Of a stretch of DNA of 64,000 nucleotides, positions 35,173 to 46,663 are shown piece by piece. The first letter of the stretch is position 1. Every line of letters starts with the position of its first letter. The notes under the pieces were generated by a model, which saw nothing but the letters and a program-made list of their open reading frames with translations, searched no databases and had not been told where the DNA came from. Location of the stretch: NCBI GenBank assembly GCA_016800925.1, contig JABCPU010000016.1, forward strand, positions 310,001-374,000, written 5' to 3'. This DNA comes from Suillus spraguei (taxonomy: Eukaryota; Basidiomycota; Agaricomycetes; Boletales; Suillaceae). The translations under genes and the position numbers were made by a program.

Positions 35173-36008
35173 ATTCCTGGTTTTATCTTTCATGACATCT
35201 GATCCCGTCCTCTAGGCAAGCAAGTTCTTGTAAATGCGTCAAAGGGAAAGAAGACTTTGAGAAGTTTTGTATCTTAGGTGTGGTGCCCGCCTACGTTGTA
35301 GACTTGCTTTTGTGAAATCTATTGTGTCGTGCCTTGCAAATCTGTGCATTCATTTCTACCCGTTCTCCGTCCAAGAATGTGTCAGGGACGACATCTGGGG
35401 TTCTTGTTTGAATGAATCATATTCACTGTGGTTTGCGTGTTCTTATTCTGTACAGTTGTGCTTCACAGTACTCCCTTGTGCATAAGTGGTGATTTGTGTA
35501 CGAATTATTTTGTTTCTTCATTGGGTGGAATTGGGTCAGAAATGGAGTCGGGGATTTGGTGCGTGAGCACCGTTACCGATAAACTAATACCGAATTTCAA
35601 AGAATAATGGGCTTGTGGTCTTGCTGAAATTTGAAAGCTGCGGTCCATTTTGTCCCGCTTAGTGGCAGCGATACATCTCGTATTCTGTTACAGACAGCTT
35701 ACAGACAGCAAGTACAGATTAATATAACAATGACTAGATAACATCGACGAGCAAAAGCAAGGATATCGCGCCTAAAAAAGGGCAGCAACTAGACAGCGAT
35801 AGCAGGATACCTTGTCAGAGACATAGGATCTTCGGTGCATAGGGACCGCTTCAGGGTATTAGATGAAGGGATGCAATGGGGCGCGCCGTAACCCGTCGTC
35901 ACCACTGGATGTTCCGCAGCAGCGAGGCCTGGCGTTACCAAAGGTAGAAATAAAGCTCTATCTAGAGCATGCTCAAACGGAGTCCGTAGACTCCCACCGC
36001 AGAGCAGC
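35173..36008. other. Intergenic region between beta-flanking gene and HD2
   Basis: This 836-bp spacer separates convergent 3' ends. I looked for further homeodomain fragments (a WFxNxR motif) on both strands and found none, so no second HD pair is hidden here. No repeat is obvious. Confidence 0.6.
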
Positions 36009-37869
36009 TCATGACGGCGCGCGAACAGGATTTGCCGCTGGGGTCGCACCGAAGGAGAAGTCGAATGTCGGTAACTTCGGGGTATGCTCATTCCTGAATA
36101 TGCTTGAATTAAAGTAGAGCTGAAGTCCCTCCGCCGGTGAGGGAACGCTTTCCAAAGCATCGCCGAATAAATTAGTCATATTTGAAGAGAAATTGTATAA
36201 TGACACTGGAGGAGACGCAAGCTGTGAGGAGAATGAAGGGGGCGTCGTGACGCCAGAGGAACTGCCGGATGTAGAGCTCGCGCTTGAGAATAGGCGGCTC
36301 TGCGAGGAACTCTCAGACCCAAGTGAAGACGAACGCGGGGGGGATGATGGCGAAGGTGAGGCGACAGACGCCTCGGAAACAGCTGGCGTGACACCCCTGT
36401 GAGAAATTGGGTTTCCATGAGGGATGCGTTTTGGTAATGGTGCCATTTTCCGGCGACGAGCTTTTTGCCCTATTGGGGTCTCGGAGGCTGGCATTAATGT
36501 GATAGGTCTTGATTGAGGACTGGGAGTATCGAAGACATGACGACGAGATGCGGTTGCAGGAACAGAAAGTAGGGGAACACGGACGGGTGCAATACGCGTA
36601 GCTGTCCCCCGAATGAGGGCAGGCAGAGGTGCAGGGAGGGGTATAACCGTAATAGCAGCCACAGCCGCAAATGAATCGACACTGCCACGTGAACGCAAAC
36701 CAGGATCGTCCAGAATGTTCATCCTCGAGAAGTGCTCTATAAGTCCATCAATGTCCAATGCATGACGTCGAACAGCTATGGTCGCCGGGCGCCGGAGCCA
36801 TTTTGGCGCACCGAAATTCGTCATACCATTCTTCGATGGGAAAGGATCATACGGGCATGAGGGGGGATACGACGATGGAAATGCATGCAAAGGTGCCAGA
36901 GGTTCGAGTGGGTTGCACCATTTGTCTGCGATAGACATCTATATAAGACTATGAATAAAACGAAGATGAAGGATATATCACATTTACCATCTCGTCTCCC
37001 TGCTTGATAGGAGAATGCAGAGAACTGGGAGGCGATACGGGCGCCTTCTTTTCTTCCGGTATAATAAACTTCTCCATACGCTGATACAGATTATCCAAGG
37101 GAAGAGTGGCACCTTCGGTCACTGCTTTCTTTCTTAAGATTTGACCTTCTTTCTTCATTCTGTTGCGCCTGTTTTGAAACTTAGGGATTATCAACATCAA
37201 GAGCTACTGTATGCCGATAAATATGTATACCCAAACATGAATTTGACGATATGTCATTGCGGATTTCTTTGCAAGGAAAGCTTTATCTGCCTGAGTTGGA
37301 AACGGGTTCTCTGCGAAGAAGTATTCGAGCAATGGGACATATGCCTGTGACGAAATAAACAAAGGAAGGCTGGACAGGTGAAGGTAGGACATCGGACGTA
37401 CGTGATTAAACCTTGAGGCACCACTCGAAGTTTGTGTATCGTGACGAGTTGCAGAATGTTTAAGATAGAAGTCGACACACTCCTGTCTCCAAGCAACAAG
37501 TTCCCTGAGATATGACTCGGTGAATGAGGACAAAATTTTTTGTTCTGGGACATAGCGAAGCTTGGACGGGTATTGGGCCTGATTTGAACACACAAGAGTT
37601 AAAGTCGAATGATAGAAAGCTCGTAAATCAACGGCCCGCTTCTGGTATGCTTGGTCCATCGCCAGTGAAATGTCGAGACAGGCACCAGCAGCCAAGAGAG
37701 CGGGTTGCATCGAGGGTGGGTCAGGAAGGCAGATATTAGCGATGGGTTGTTGTGGAGAACATGATTGAGGTGCGTATAAGTGTGATGACGAAACAGAGGA
37801 ATGAGTAACGAAATCTTGAGAACGTTGTATGATTCGCTTTAGGATCTCTGAAGTCGTTCCGGCCGTCAT
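36009..37869 (-). CDS. HD2: HD2 homeodomain mating-type transcription factor
   Basis: HD2 proteins pair with HD1 from a different mating-type allele to form the active regulator of clamp-cell and dikaryon development. The four exons fit exactly: 37869-37402, 37344-37231, 37179-36988 and 36938-36009, all phase 0, giving 567 residues. The homeodomain spans residues of about 160-215: YVPLLEYFFAENPFPTQADK, KSAMTYRQIHVW, and after a 51-nt intron FQNRRNRMKKEG, so the canonical W48-F49-N51-R53 are intact. The N-terminal ~155 residues are the specificity and dimerisation region. The C-terminal half is Ser/Pro-rich with a basic patch (KARRRKMAPLPKR). The start is MTAGTTSEIL; the longer open frame begins only with TTG. 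It is divergent from HD1. Confidence 0.93.
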
Positions 37870-38088
37870 CGAAAAAGTTGTATGCGAGCGGTATAATGGC
37901 AACCAGGTTGAAGTACTGAGTAGACAATGAAAATGATGTGTTTATTGATATTTTATCAATTGACATCAAATTAAAGTTCTGTATTGTTTGCCAAACAAAC
38001 ATACACACGTCTCGCGGCATTTGGCACTTCCTGCTCATTCCTGTCCACAATCTCATCTTGAGCCTCTCATCAATTTCAAACTCTCCAG
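37870..38088. promoter_or_regulatory. Divergent HD2/HD1 promoter
   Basis: The 219 bp between the start codons must carry both promoters. It is A/T-rich with several TATA-like stretches (for example TTTATTGATATTTTATC near 37941). Such divergent promoters are typical of HD pairs and are the expected site of feedback by the HD1-HD2 dimer. Confidence 0.6.
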
Positions 38089-40175
38089 ATGGACAAAGAC
38101 ATACGCCAGCGCCTCCTACAAGCAGAGGACACTCTACTTGACTCAGTTTCTCGCGATGACAATTTCGAGTCTTTGATGTCATTCAAATCATCTTGGAATT
38201 CATTCTATGCAGATTTTTCACGCTGTATATCCTCAGGAGAACTATCCGACGACACTATATCGCTTGCGCACTCGGTGGCTTCGAGAATTGGTCTTATCAC
38301 GAACTGCTTCTCTGACTTTCACAAAACATGTGAAGAATCAACCAACCAATTTCTTGAGGGCGTGAATAGCATTCTGGATCGCTTCGGTCGTATCATTATT
38401 TCACCTCCAACAATAATCTCAGCACAAAATTTACAATCATCGGAATCTTCTTTAGCCTTGTTTATCGAACCGGCCTACAATTGGCTGCTTGCTAATATCC
38501 ACAACCCTTACCCGTCTTCTGATACAAAAGCCAACATTGCCAGCAGCTCTGGGTGTTCCATGAGCTCTGTTACTCTCTGGTTCATTAGCGTTCGTCGTCG
38601 CGTCGGCTGGACGGCGATTTGCCGCAAACATTTCAAAAACTGCCGAGCCGATACTGTTGATGCTGCTTATCGTGCCCTGGTCAAAGAAGACCCTGTTCGT
38701 GTTCTAGCACCCGCCATTTTTCATGACTTCCAGCAGATGAAGGCTACTACACGGGATCTGTATGCTTCTACATTCACCAAAAGCGCATTGGCGGGTGATC
38801 TTGACGCGGTGGTTAAGGATATGACGGAAGAGGACAGATTGCGATTGGAGCGGGAGAAGAAGGAGCGCGTACAAAAGGAAAAGAAACGACGCGAAGAAGA
38901 GAAGGAGATGCGGAGAATCCAGAGAGCCCTTGATAAACGGGCCCAGAAGATACACACAACTTTTGCTTCGTACCCATCTCCCAGTCGTTCTCGCACTCCG
39001 TCTCCCGTTCCCATTCTCGAGGAATCGTGGCCAGACGAGAGTGAAGATGAAGAAGTCGATTTCATTCCTTCCGTTCTTGCTGGTCGGAAGCGACGTGCCT
39101 CTATATCGTCTGAATCAGCTAATCCTAGACAATTTGGCTGTGCAGATCGCCCGATGAAACGCCTTCGGTAAGCCACCATCATGCATTGGGCTAGTTGCTA
39201 CTGATTGCCATTTGTCAGGTCTAGTGTGATGGTCCCGACTCCTCTTGCAAATACTTCCGCCTTGCCATCGCCCCCATCAAGTAGTAACGGATTGGATGGC
39301 AGCGATGAGGTCCAAATCATTGCGTTTCAATCATCTTCAGAGTCTTCGCGAAAACGAAGATTGTCAGACGCTGATGCTCACGCTGTGCCCAAACGTCCTC
39401 ATGGTCTCCATGTTGGACCCCGTGTTCATGCTGTATCTGATCCTCTCCCGAGAGCACCCGCTCTTCTTGACTCAAACATCGATGACTGGTTCCAGACGAA
39501 TTTCTTGGAGATCCCTGGTCCAGTTGAGAATGTTGGTTTCGATCAGTTTACTCCTCTTGACATTGAAGTCTTCAATGGATATATATTCCCTGACACACAT
39601 ATAAGTTCCATCGAACAACCTTTCCAAAAGAACTGCATCCCTCCCGCTCTGGTAGATGGCACGTCTGCACGATCATATCCTGCGATCTCCCACTAATTTT
39701 TTGCCCAACAGTGACATCGTTCGAGGCAAAATTGGCCAATTTGGAGGTTCCTTCACATGCTCCTCTTCCTGCACCTGGTCTAGGTGGTCTTGAAGATTTC
39801 AATTTCTTCAACACGATATCTACAATTGTTCCCAATTATTCTAACGAGGCAACCGGAGCTTCCACGGCGATTGACACCATCTTCCAGCCGCCAGTTGACC
39901 TCGTTCCTTCGAATTCTTTCAGTTGGACAGATCTTTTAAACCTTGAACAACTGTCCGACATTAATCAATTTCCACTGTCATCGTCTTGCGATGACTTGTC
40001 ACAGCTATTACCAGAGATTGATCTCTCTGTGCTCCAGCTTCCTCCATTGTTATACCCTCCGCAACCTCAACCTCCTTCGCCTGCTGATTGTGCTCGCTTG
40101 GCGAAGCTGGAACAACTTCAGCTCCTAAGAGAACAAACGCGACTACTGGAACAGGATCTAGCAGTATCTGTGTAG
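38089..40175 (+). CDS. HD1: HD1 homeodomain mating-type transcription factor
   Basis: HD1 is the partner of HD2 in the A mating-type system. Exon 1 is 38089-39167, followed by a 51-nt intron (39168-39218). A second intron lies near 39651-39725, with uncertain borders. The N-terminal ~125 residues are helical and variable, as expected for the specificity region. The atypical (TALE-like) homeodomain is at about residues 125-175: FIEPAYNWLLANIHNPYPSS, then SSVTLWFISVRRRVGW. Residue 167 is Ser (codon AGC, 38587-38589) where homeodomains carry invariant Asn51. A charged coiled coil follows (EREKKERVQKEKKRREEEKE), then nuclear-localisation-like runs (AGRKRRAS, SSRKRRLS, VPKRPHG). The Ser/Pro/Leu-rich tail may activate transcription. 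The product is about 655 residues. Confidence 0.93.
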
Positions 40176-40524
40176 GTATTTTTGTTTTTTCTTGGCTGCT
40201 TTATTTGCTGACTCTGGAGTTAGATGACCGTCGATTTGTCCTCTTCGTTCACGCTGTTCATATTCCCTACGCGGTCTATCAAGATATAAGCGATATATTA
40301 TTCATATCATATCATCGTGCGCATTGCACATTGCATACCCTACATCATGCATCATGTATGACATTCATCCCGCATTTACCTTGTTCACTTGTTACATTTT
40401 CCTTCGCTTCACAATTACTCTGTATGTACCGGAATCAATCAAAAGTGATCTGTGTCATAATGCAATAATTGTGCTCTAGTTTAAGAACAAATACCGCGGT
40501 GAATGGTTTCATGTAGCATAGATC
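40176..40524. other. Convergent spacer HD1-MIP
   Basis: The 349 bp between the HD1 and MIP stop codons is A/T-rich and holds only the two 3' ends. Confidence 0.5.
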
Positions 40525-42990
40525 CTAATGTCTTTCCGGAACGACTCCATCTTCCATCCTCCATCTACCAACTTCTCGCATTGCTTCTGCATCTCCGACC
40601 TCTAACTCAGGAGCATCAAGCAATGCACTGAGCATCAACCACGGATCCCTCCCACCACCGTACTTCAACACCTCCTGCTTGTATTTGTCTCCTAACTGGC
40701 GGTTGAGTGGGTCAGCAGAAAATATCTTCCGCCACACGTGTGATGCAATAGCGCGATCGAAGTGATAGGAATAGTATGTTGCACCATATCCAAAGAGGTG
40801 CCCGAACTGCGTTTGGAACGATGTCCCAGGTGCATGCGGGATCAGACCGCGAGTATTGTACAAGTTCGCGAGAGCGGTCGTCGAGTCGAAGCCCGGCTCG
40901 AGGACGGAGGGGGAATGATATACCTGGTCAAGCAGAGAAAGTAAGGTGTGATTATGGGTATCAATGTATCGGCACGGATCTTCATGGTGATTTCCGATTT
41001 GGTTGATGATAGAAGAGCCATCAGTGTCGAAGAGAGAGAGAACTTTTGAGGAGTTGAGGAAGTGCTCCATGAGGATGGAAGGTAATTCGACAAAGTCAGT
41101 CGCACAGCGCGTCCCTGCAACATTATGGTACTCTGTTCGACCAATCATGGCTGGTACCTTGTCAGTAGTCACGATCTCAGCGAGATCGAGGAATTCTCAC
41201 AATGCATGGCATGTCCCATTTCATGGAACAAGGTTTGAACTTCATACCATTCGAGAATGGTAGGGCCCCGGGCAATAGATGGTGGTACAAAATCGCAAAG
41301 CAGGACTACCAGTGGCAACTGGAACTCACCATGCTCGCCGCGTAATGTGTGCCGCTTAGTTGCTTCGAATTCGATAGAGGGACCAACGAATTCATCTGTT
41401 CCGGGTATTCGTAGATCGCCAGCTTCGTCGTCATCGTCCGTTCGTCTGGAGCACCTAACAGTGTAATGTGCCGCTCCGCGCGACTTCCCACTACGGGCGA
41501 AGAGATCAGCATATATCCAACCAACGACGCCTCTGTCTTCGTCAACCACTTCTAATTTATGTACGTCAGAGTGCCATACTTCGCTAGATGCAACATCAAC
41601 GGGTCGTAACGTTATTCCATAGAGGTGTTTAAATAGTCGCGAAAGGCCCATAAATACACGCCCGAGTGAAAGAGGAGGGAGAGGAACTGGTGGTGCTGGC
41701 AGTTCGGGTGGGCAATAATAATCTCTATCCCATGCCTGGATAATAGGAAGGTTCATCGATTTAAGATGCGCTTGCTTCCGCAGACGCAATGTATGCAATG
41801 CTTTGCGGGCAAGGGGCGTAGTCCGATCTAAGAAGGTGCCCAAAAAATGATTGACATTTTCTACGTAAATTGGATATCAGGACTGGCCGACGTACTACCA
41901 CACGTAACCGCTCACCCGGAGTTTTTGCCATCTTGTCGCTTAGTGTCATTCCGGCATAACTGTCCCAGCCTACTAGGCGGCTCAGCTGTGCACGCGCATT
42001 CAGCAACCGCTCAAGGCGGTCAATTTGCTCTGCACTGCTCATATGACCTGCCATGTACACCTTTCTTCGTGGTTCTTCGTCAGGCGCCGCACGCAAGATC
42101 ATATAGGCTTGGTGAGAGCCCGGATAGACCAGCAAGTCCTTTTGCGTAAAAAATGCTTGTCTTTGAAGGCGAGCGCCCATCCCTTGATCCTTCAAACCTT
42201 CGAGCTCGGAGGGCTTGATCTTCACCGGTGGTCGCGGGGCAGAAGCTTCCGTGACAAACTCGTGACCCACAGACAGAATCTCGGATGAAAGGGACACAAA
42301 TCTCTCCCTTTGGTCCGGCGGAAGTTTGATAGCAGACTTTTCGAAATCATGCCAGAATATCAACGCTGTTTGAAGTGCCTCCTGACTAAGGGACTTGACG
42401 ATTTCTGGGTCGTGTAGTACAGTGTGCAGCACCTGCCAAAGGAGGTGACATCTTGAGATATGGAAAATTGCATGACTCACTTCATATAACCCAACGTGAG
42501 TATTCAGTACATTCATGAACTCGCATAATTTCTCGTAGCTCTCCGTAGCGCAATCCACCCACTGAGTATCAGGATGTGCATTCCGCAACAGCTCTGCCAG
42601 ATCGATAACACCACACAAGAGATCACTGAGTCTGTCTAGATTCTTGATCACTTTGAAGAGCTCAGATCGAGATTCCCTAGCCCGCAATATTCGTTCTGTC
42701 AGGAGTTGCGCGCGTACGAGGGTCGAGTCAGTGAGCGCACTAAACGCAGCTGGCGTTGTCAGTTGAGGATGCTGAAAAATGCCTGCGACAAATAACGGTG
42801 AGGTTTTCTGCCCTGTCTGCGGTTGGTCGAAGAGAGAGACCAGTTCTGCATCGTCCGAGGATGGAGGTCTCACCAGAGTTGATGCTGTTCGACAGACCAG
42901 GCCAAGTTCGTGAGAACGAAAATTACCACGAAACTTTGGTACAGATCGTGATATCTTCTTGAAAGCATTCTCCGCGATACGTGCAATCAT
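40525..42990 (-). CDS. MIP: Mitochondrial intermediate peptidase (M3 family)
   Basis: MIP (yeast Oct1) removes an octapeptide from imported mitochondrial precursors. The N-terminus is basic ([19 protein letters not shown]), a matrix-targeting presequence. The zinc site is intact at about 41200-41225: [12 protein letters not shown], with the HExxH motif; the downstream part continues [12 protein letters not shown] and [20 protein letters not shown]. Introns include one in the presequence-proximal half at about 42430-42485, one at about 41866-41920 (phase restoring [10 protein letters not shown]) and one at about 41157-41205 just after HAMH. The product is about 760 residues. In Agaricomycetes MIP is the classic tightly linked neighbour of the HD genes, and its 3' end faces HD1 here. 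Confidence 0.96.
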
Positions 42991-43462
42991 TCACGGAGCT
43001 GGTCGTGATCTTGAAGTAAAAAAGTCCACTCAATGAGGTCTTTCACCGTGACCTTTCCGATAATTGCACCCGGATAATTATTACCTAAAAGCAGTCAACC
43101 AGCAACTTGAACCGTGCACGCTTCGGCCCCCTCGGAAAAAAGTATCAGTCGGAATGGTTGGTTACATTTGTAAAAACAACAGTATCATGATCGCTAATAA
43201 ATCGCACATGGGGGTACAAGATGAAGTGATAAGCTTGCCGCGTTTTTTTTTTTTGGAAAAGTGAATAGATGTACAAATATGGAGGATCAAAAGTTCACTG
43301 CTGTATCATCACTGCAAGACCTACATAGGTCAGAGGGAGTAATAAGATGAATGATTAGACTAGGCTGATCAATGGATGAGGCTTTGCTGGTATGTGGAAT
43401 ATTATGGAGTGCGAGTAAAATGGTGAAAAAGAATAAAATGCCATAAGCGCCGAGATAGAAAA
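42991..43462. other. Intergenic region MIP promoter / DDT gene 3' end
   Basis: No gene is seen. A run of eleven T sits at about 43244-43254. The MIP promoter lies within the first 200 bp. Confidence 0.45.
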
Positions 43463-45576
43463 TTATGCATACCCCCCCAGGGGAACTGGTGACAAGCTAA
43501 ACTTTCTCTGGCTGTCAGTGTCCATCGCATCTTCTTTGCCATGTGCCGGGAGCAAAGTGTTACTACTGGTACCGGAGCGGCCGGTATCTCCGTTGTATTC
43601 ATGACCGTTCACGGAGGTTGAACCACTGCCACCAGGTGGTAGGACGTCAGAAGGCGCAGAGATCGGTTCCACGGCATAGAACCAAAACTTGCTCTTCTTT
43701 TTCCCTCCAAGCTGTTCAACTGCAATCTCAGTTGGTTTGACAGCTGCTGCACCATTTGCTTTTGCCTTTGAGACGCCGTTTGAATTCTCGACTGGCAAGA
43801 CTGGAGGCCAACCTGCAGACGTAGAACTCATCGTGCTTTCTTCCGTTCGAGCACGTTTTGATGGACGCTCCACAGGTGTCTCTTCAGAAGGGCCGAGACG
43901 AGCCGACCTCCTTTCGCCTTTCCATTCAAAAGCAGACAAATCAGGGGAGGGTCGCTTGGTTTTTGTGGCGCGAGTGGATCTCCGCTGCGCAGTAGCCCCC
44001 GGCTGTCGACGGCCGTGTGATCGAGAGCTACCAAAGTTATCCTCCGCAAACGGCTCGTCGTCATAATCATTGTCTTCCTCAAATTGATATTCATCCGCAT
44101 CATCCTGATCACAAAAATAAGTTAGCAATCGAAATTAAACTTAATGCCGGCCGCTTGCCTCCCCACTCTCGGTGTCATGATACACGTAGTCGGGTCGACG
44201 AGTTTGTCGCCGCGTGCGAGTCTGTCGAATTTCGGCTTGCGCCATGAGTATCTGACGCTGCTCTATCTTCTTGCGGACCCTTTGTATGCGCTGAACAATT
44301 GGTGAGAAAACATTTTAAGTGGTGTTTCAAGTGAAAGTAAAATTTATCTATTATTTACTGCTGATCACGACAAACAAATACTCACCGCTAAGTCCGCGTC
44401 AACAATATCTATCCGGCTTTCGAGTGCCTTGACGAGTGCAGTATGGGCCTGTTCTAGTTTGTTTTTACGATCGCTTTGCGGGGAAGATGCTTTCAGCTTC
44501 TCAATCACAGCAAGGTACTCTTCACGCGTTGAAGAGACCGCCTGGAACGTCGCAGTGATTTTCCAGGGGTTAGTTGAAACGTATATCCGTGGGGAATCTA
44601 AGATAGATTAGAAACGGGAGTCAGCCGAAAATCCTTACGGACGGCTAACGCCGGATAACATGGGGGCCAAAAAAATGCGGCCTCGCACCAAATACACGCA
44701 AATAGGAAAGAGGGCGAGGAACTTGAAATGAAAGACACACGAACCATCTGCGACCCAATACCGCTTGCGTTGTGCATCCTGGCCTAATGGAACAAGTTGC
44801 AGATTCTGCTGGCTCTTGGAATCATTGGATTCAGGAGGGGCAGTTTCAGGGTCTTTCTTCTTGTGTTTATTCTGCATCACGCCCCACGCGCGATCAACAG
44901 TGCTTTTTATGTCAATGGAATGCGTGAGCTGTAATTCCACAAGCTGGCGAAGAACTTGGAGCTGTATGGAATGTAACGTGACGCGCGCTCAGGGGTAATT
45001 CGTACAGCATGGCAAGACAATGACAAACTTTGAGATCCCAATCGGCTGCGAAAAACCCGCCTTCTAAATCGGCAAAAGGGTTCACATTCGCCCTCAGTTC
45101 GTCGTCCCAGAAAACAGTTCGCTCCGATGCCTTGAATGCATCAACAAGGACAGCATTTAAAGTGGCAGAGATCTGATCAAGACTGACAAAAGCACACATG
45201 ACGGTCAAACATTCCCCATGTGTGAACGAGCTGTGGCAAACAGCGCTCACCTCAAATTACGCGTCTGCGGCCGCAGATTCAGTATAAATTGCTGTAAAAT
45301 CTTTTGAAGTATGGGATCTGGACCATGCGTTAAGAGGGCATTTTCAAAGCTGTCATCGGGGGAAATCGCGTGTTTAGTTGACGCAAGTGAGGTGCATGTA
45401 GTGCGGGTGTGTGCTCACTCCATCGGTGTTTCCAATCCCTCTACCTTCGACCTTAGATTCGTGAATTTGCATATGAAAGAGTACACAAATAGTGACTCCC
45501 ATCTATCGGAAGGGTGTTTAGCATTTGAAGGAGGGCAGATATGCCCTTTCTTTTCTGTCTGCGGTGCAGCAGACAT
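43463..45576 (-). CDS. DDT/WHIM-like chromatin-associated protein
   Basis: The N-terminal part reads like a DDT domain: WESLFVYSFICKFTNLRSK, then FENALLTHGPDPILQKILQQ. The next block resembles WHIM helices: LVELQLTHSIDIKSTVDRAW, then QDAQRKRYWVADDSPRIYVS. DDT-WHIM proteins bind ISWI-type remodellers or histones. The C-terminal half is highly charged and disordered, with Arg/Lys-rich and acidic stretches (RRQTRRPDYVYHD, EDNDYDDEPF) and KKKSKFWFYAVEPI near the end. Start chosen: ATG at 45576 (MSAAPQTEKKGHICPP). About six short introns. I cannot say which remodelling complex it belongs to; ITC1- or RSF1-like roles are guesses. Confidence 0.6.
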
Positions 45577-45852
45577 GATGCAGAGAATGAACGTGAAGGA
45601 AAGGGTCAAGAGTGGTCACGGATTTATGACCCGCATCATCCGTGGCTACTTATATCAAACCAACCTAACAAATATGTGGCAATAGTGGAACCCCAGGCAC
45701 TTCGCGTGTAAAATACATGAATTTCAAGCAGTCTACAAAGACATGATGATGGTATGAAGATAGTCGTCGCCACTGAAATTCTGCGTCGCAAACAAGCACA
45801 AAACCACAGTCTTTGAGTCGAACGCGGTGCTGAACGATATTTTTTGTAAATA

Positions 45853-46405
45853 TTATCCTGGACCAACCTAACGAATGCCGTGAGACTTCGCACGGACCGC
45901 CATGAAATTGTACATACCTTCGGAATGTCGTGGTGCTCACTGAGCGATTCAAGTTTAGCATTAAGCTCGTTGACGCGATCCTTGTGCGTCTTGCGAGCCA
46001 ATTGAGCTACTTTATGTTCGAGCTGGAATTTGGCATCAATATTTGAAGAGCCTCCGTCTCAACTGGAAAACTCACCCTACGCCTTTGCGCTTCCTCAAAA
46101 CGTCGTTCCGCGTCCGTTTTTCTGACATCACTCCCCTGTACAGCAGGAGAATTGCTCCCCGACGCTGAACCACTAACAAGTTCTGCCTCTTCTTTGAACA
46201 ATAATTCCTTCACTCGTTCACGCTCGCGGTCCCTCGTACTATCAGATTGCGAGTTTGGTTTGGGTTTAGATTTCTTCTTTCTATTCATCTGTCAGGTGCA
46301 CTGAATGGTAAGAACTGATGATACATACTTCTTCACGATACCTCCTTCAGCAACGCCGCCCTTGAACTTGAGTGAGCCTCCTGGGCGAAAATCGTAGTCC
46401 GCCAT
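45853..46405 (-). CDS. FAM32A: FAM32A-like (DUF1754) nuclear protein
   Basis: FAM32A is a small eukaryotic protein seen in late spliceosomes near the 5' exon. All family landmarks are present. The start MADYDFRPGGSLKFKGG is followed by KKKSKPKPN, then TDAERRFEEAQRRR, ARKTHKDRVNELNAKL and the C-terminal SLSEHHDIPKVGPG. Four exons: the first from 46405 with a GTATGT donor, the last reached by a 50-nt intron that splits DIPK from VGPG, with TAA at 45855-45853. The product is about 135 residues. It is divergent from the TMEM115 gene across 258 bp. Confidence 0.88.
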
Positions 46406-46663
46406 CGGGGGCTGCCTGAGCAGATGACGAAGTGAAGCAAAGAAGTCGGCTGACGTAATGGTATCACTGTGCTTTCAAACAACTGCAAACTCACAGTCAC
46501 TCCAGTGCAGTTTGCCCTTGCGACATTGGACTCATTCAGTGCAACAATTTCAAGGATTCCCTCGACGACGGCAACGTCTCCAGTACACTGTTGTGAGCTT
46601 TGGTTTTAACTGGGACTTCTATTAGCTGTAGCCGACGATACTCCCTGGTTTTGACGTGTCACA

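Noticed and set aside
35173..36008. A second HD pair or HD pseudogene between beta-flanking gene and HD2
   Set aside because: No WFxNxR-like motif or homeodomain-like helix was found on either strand.
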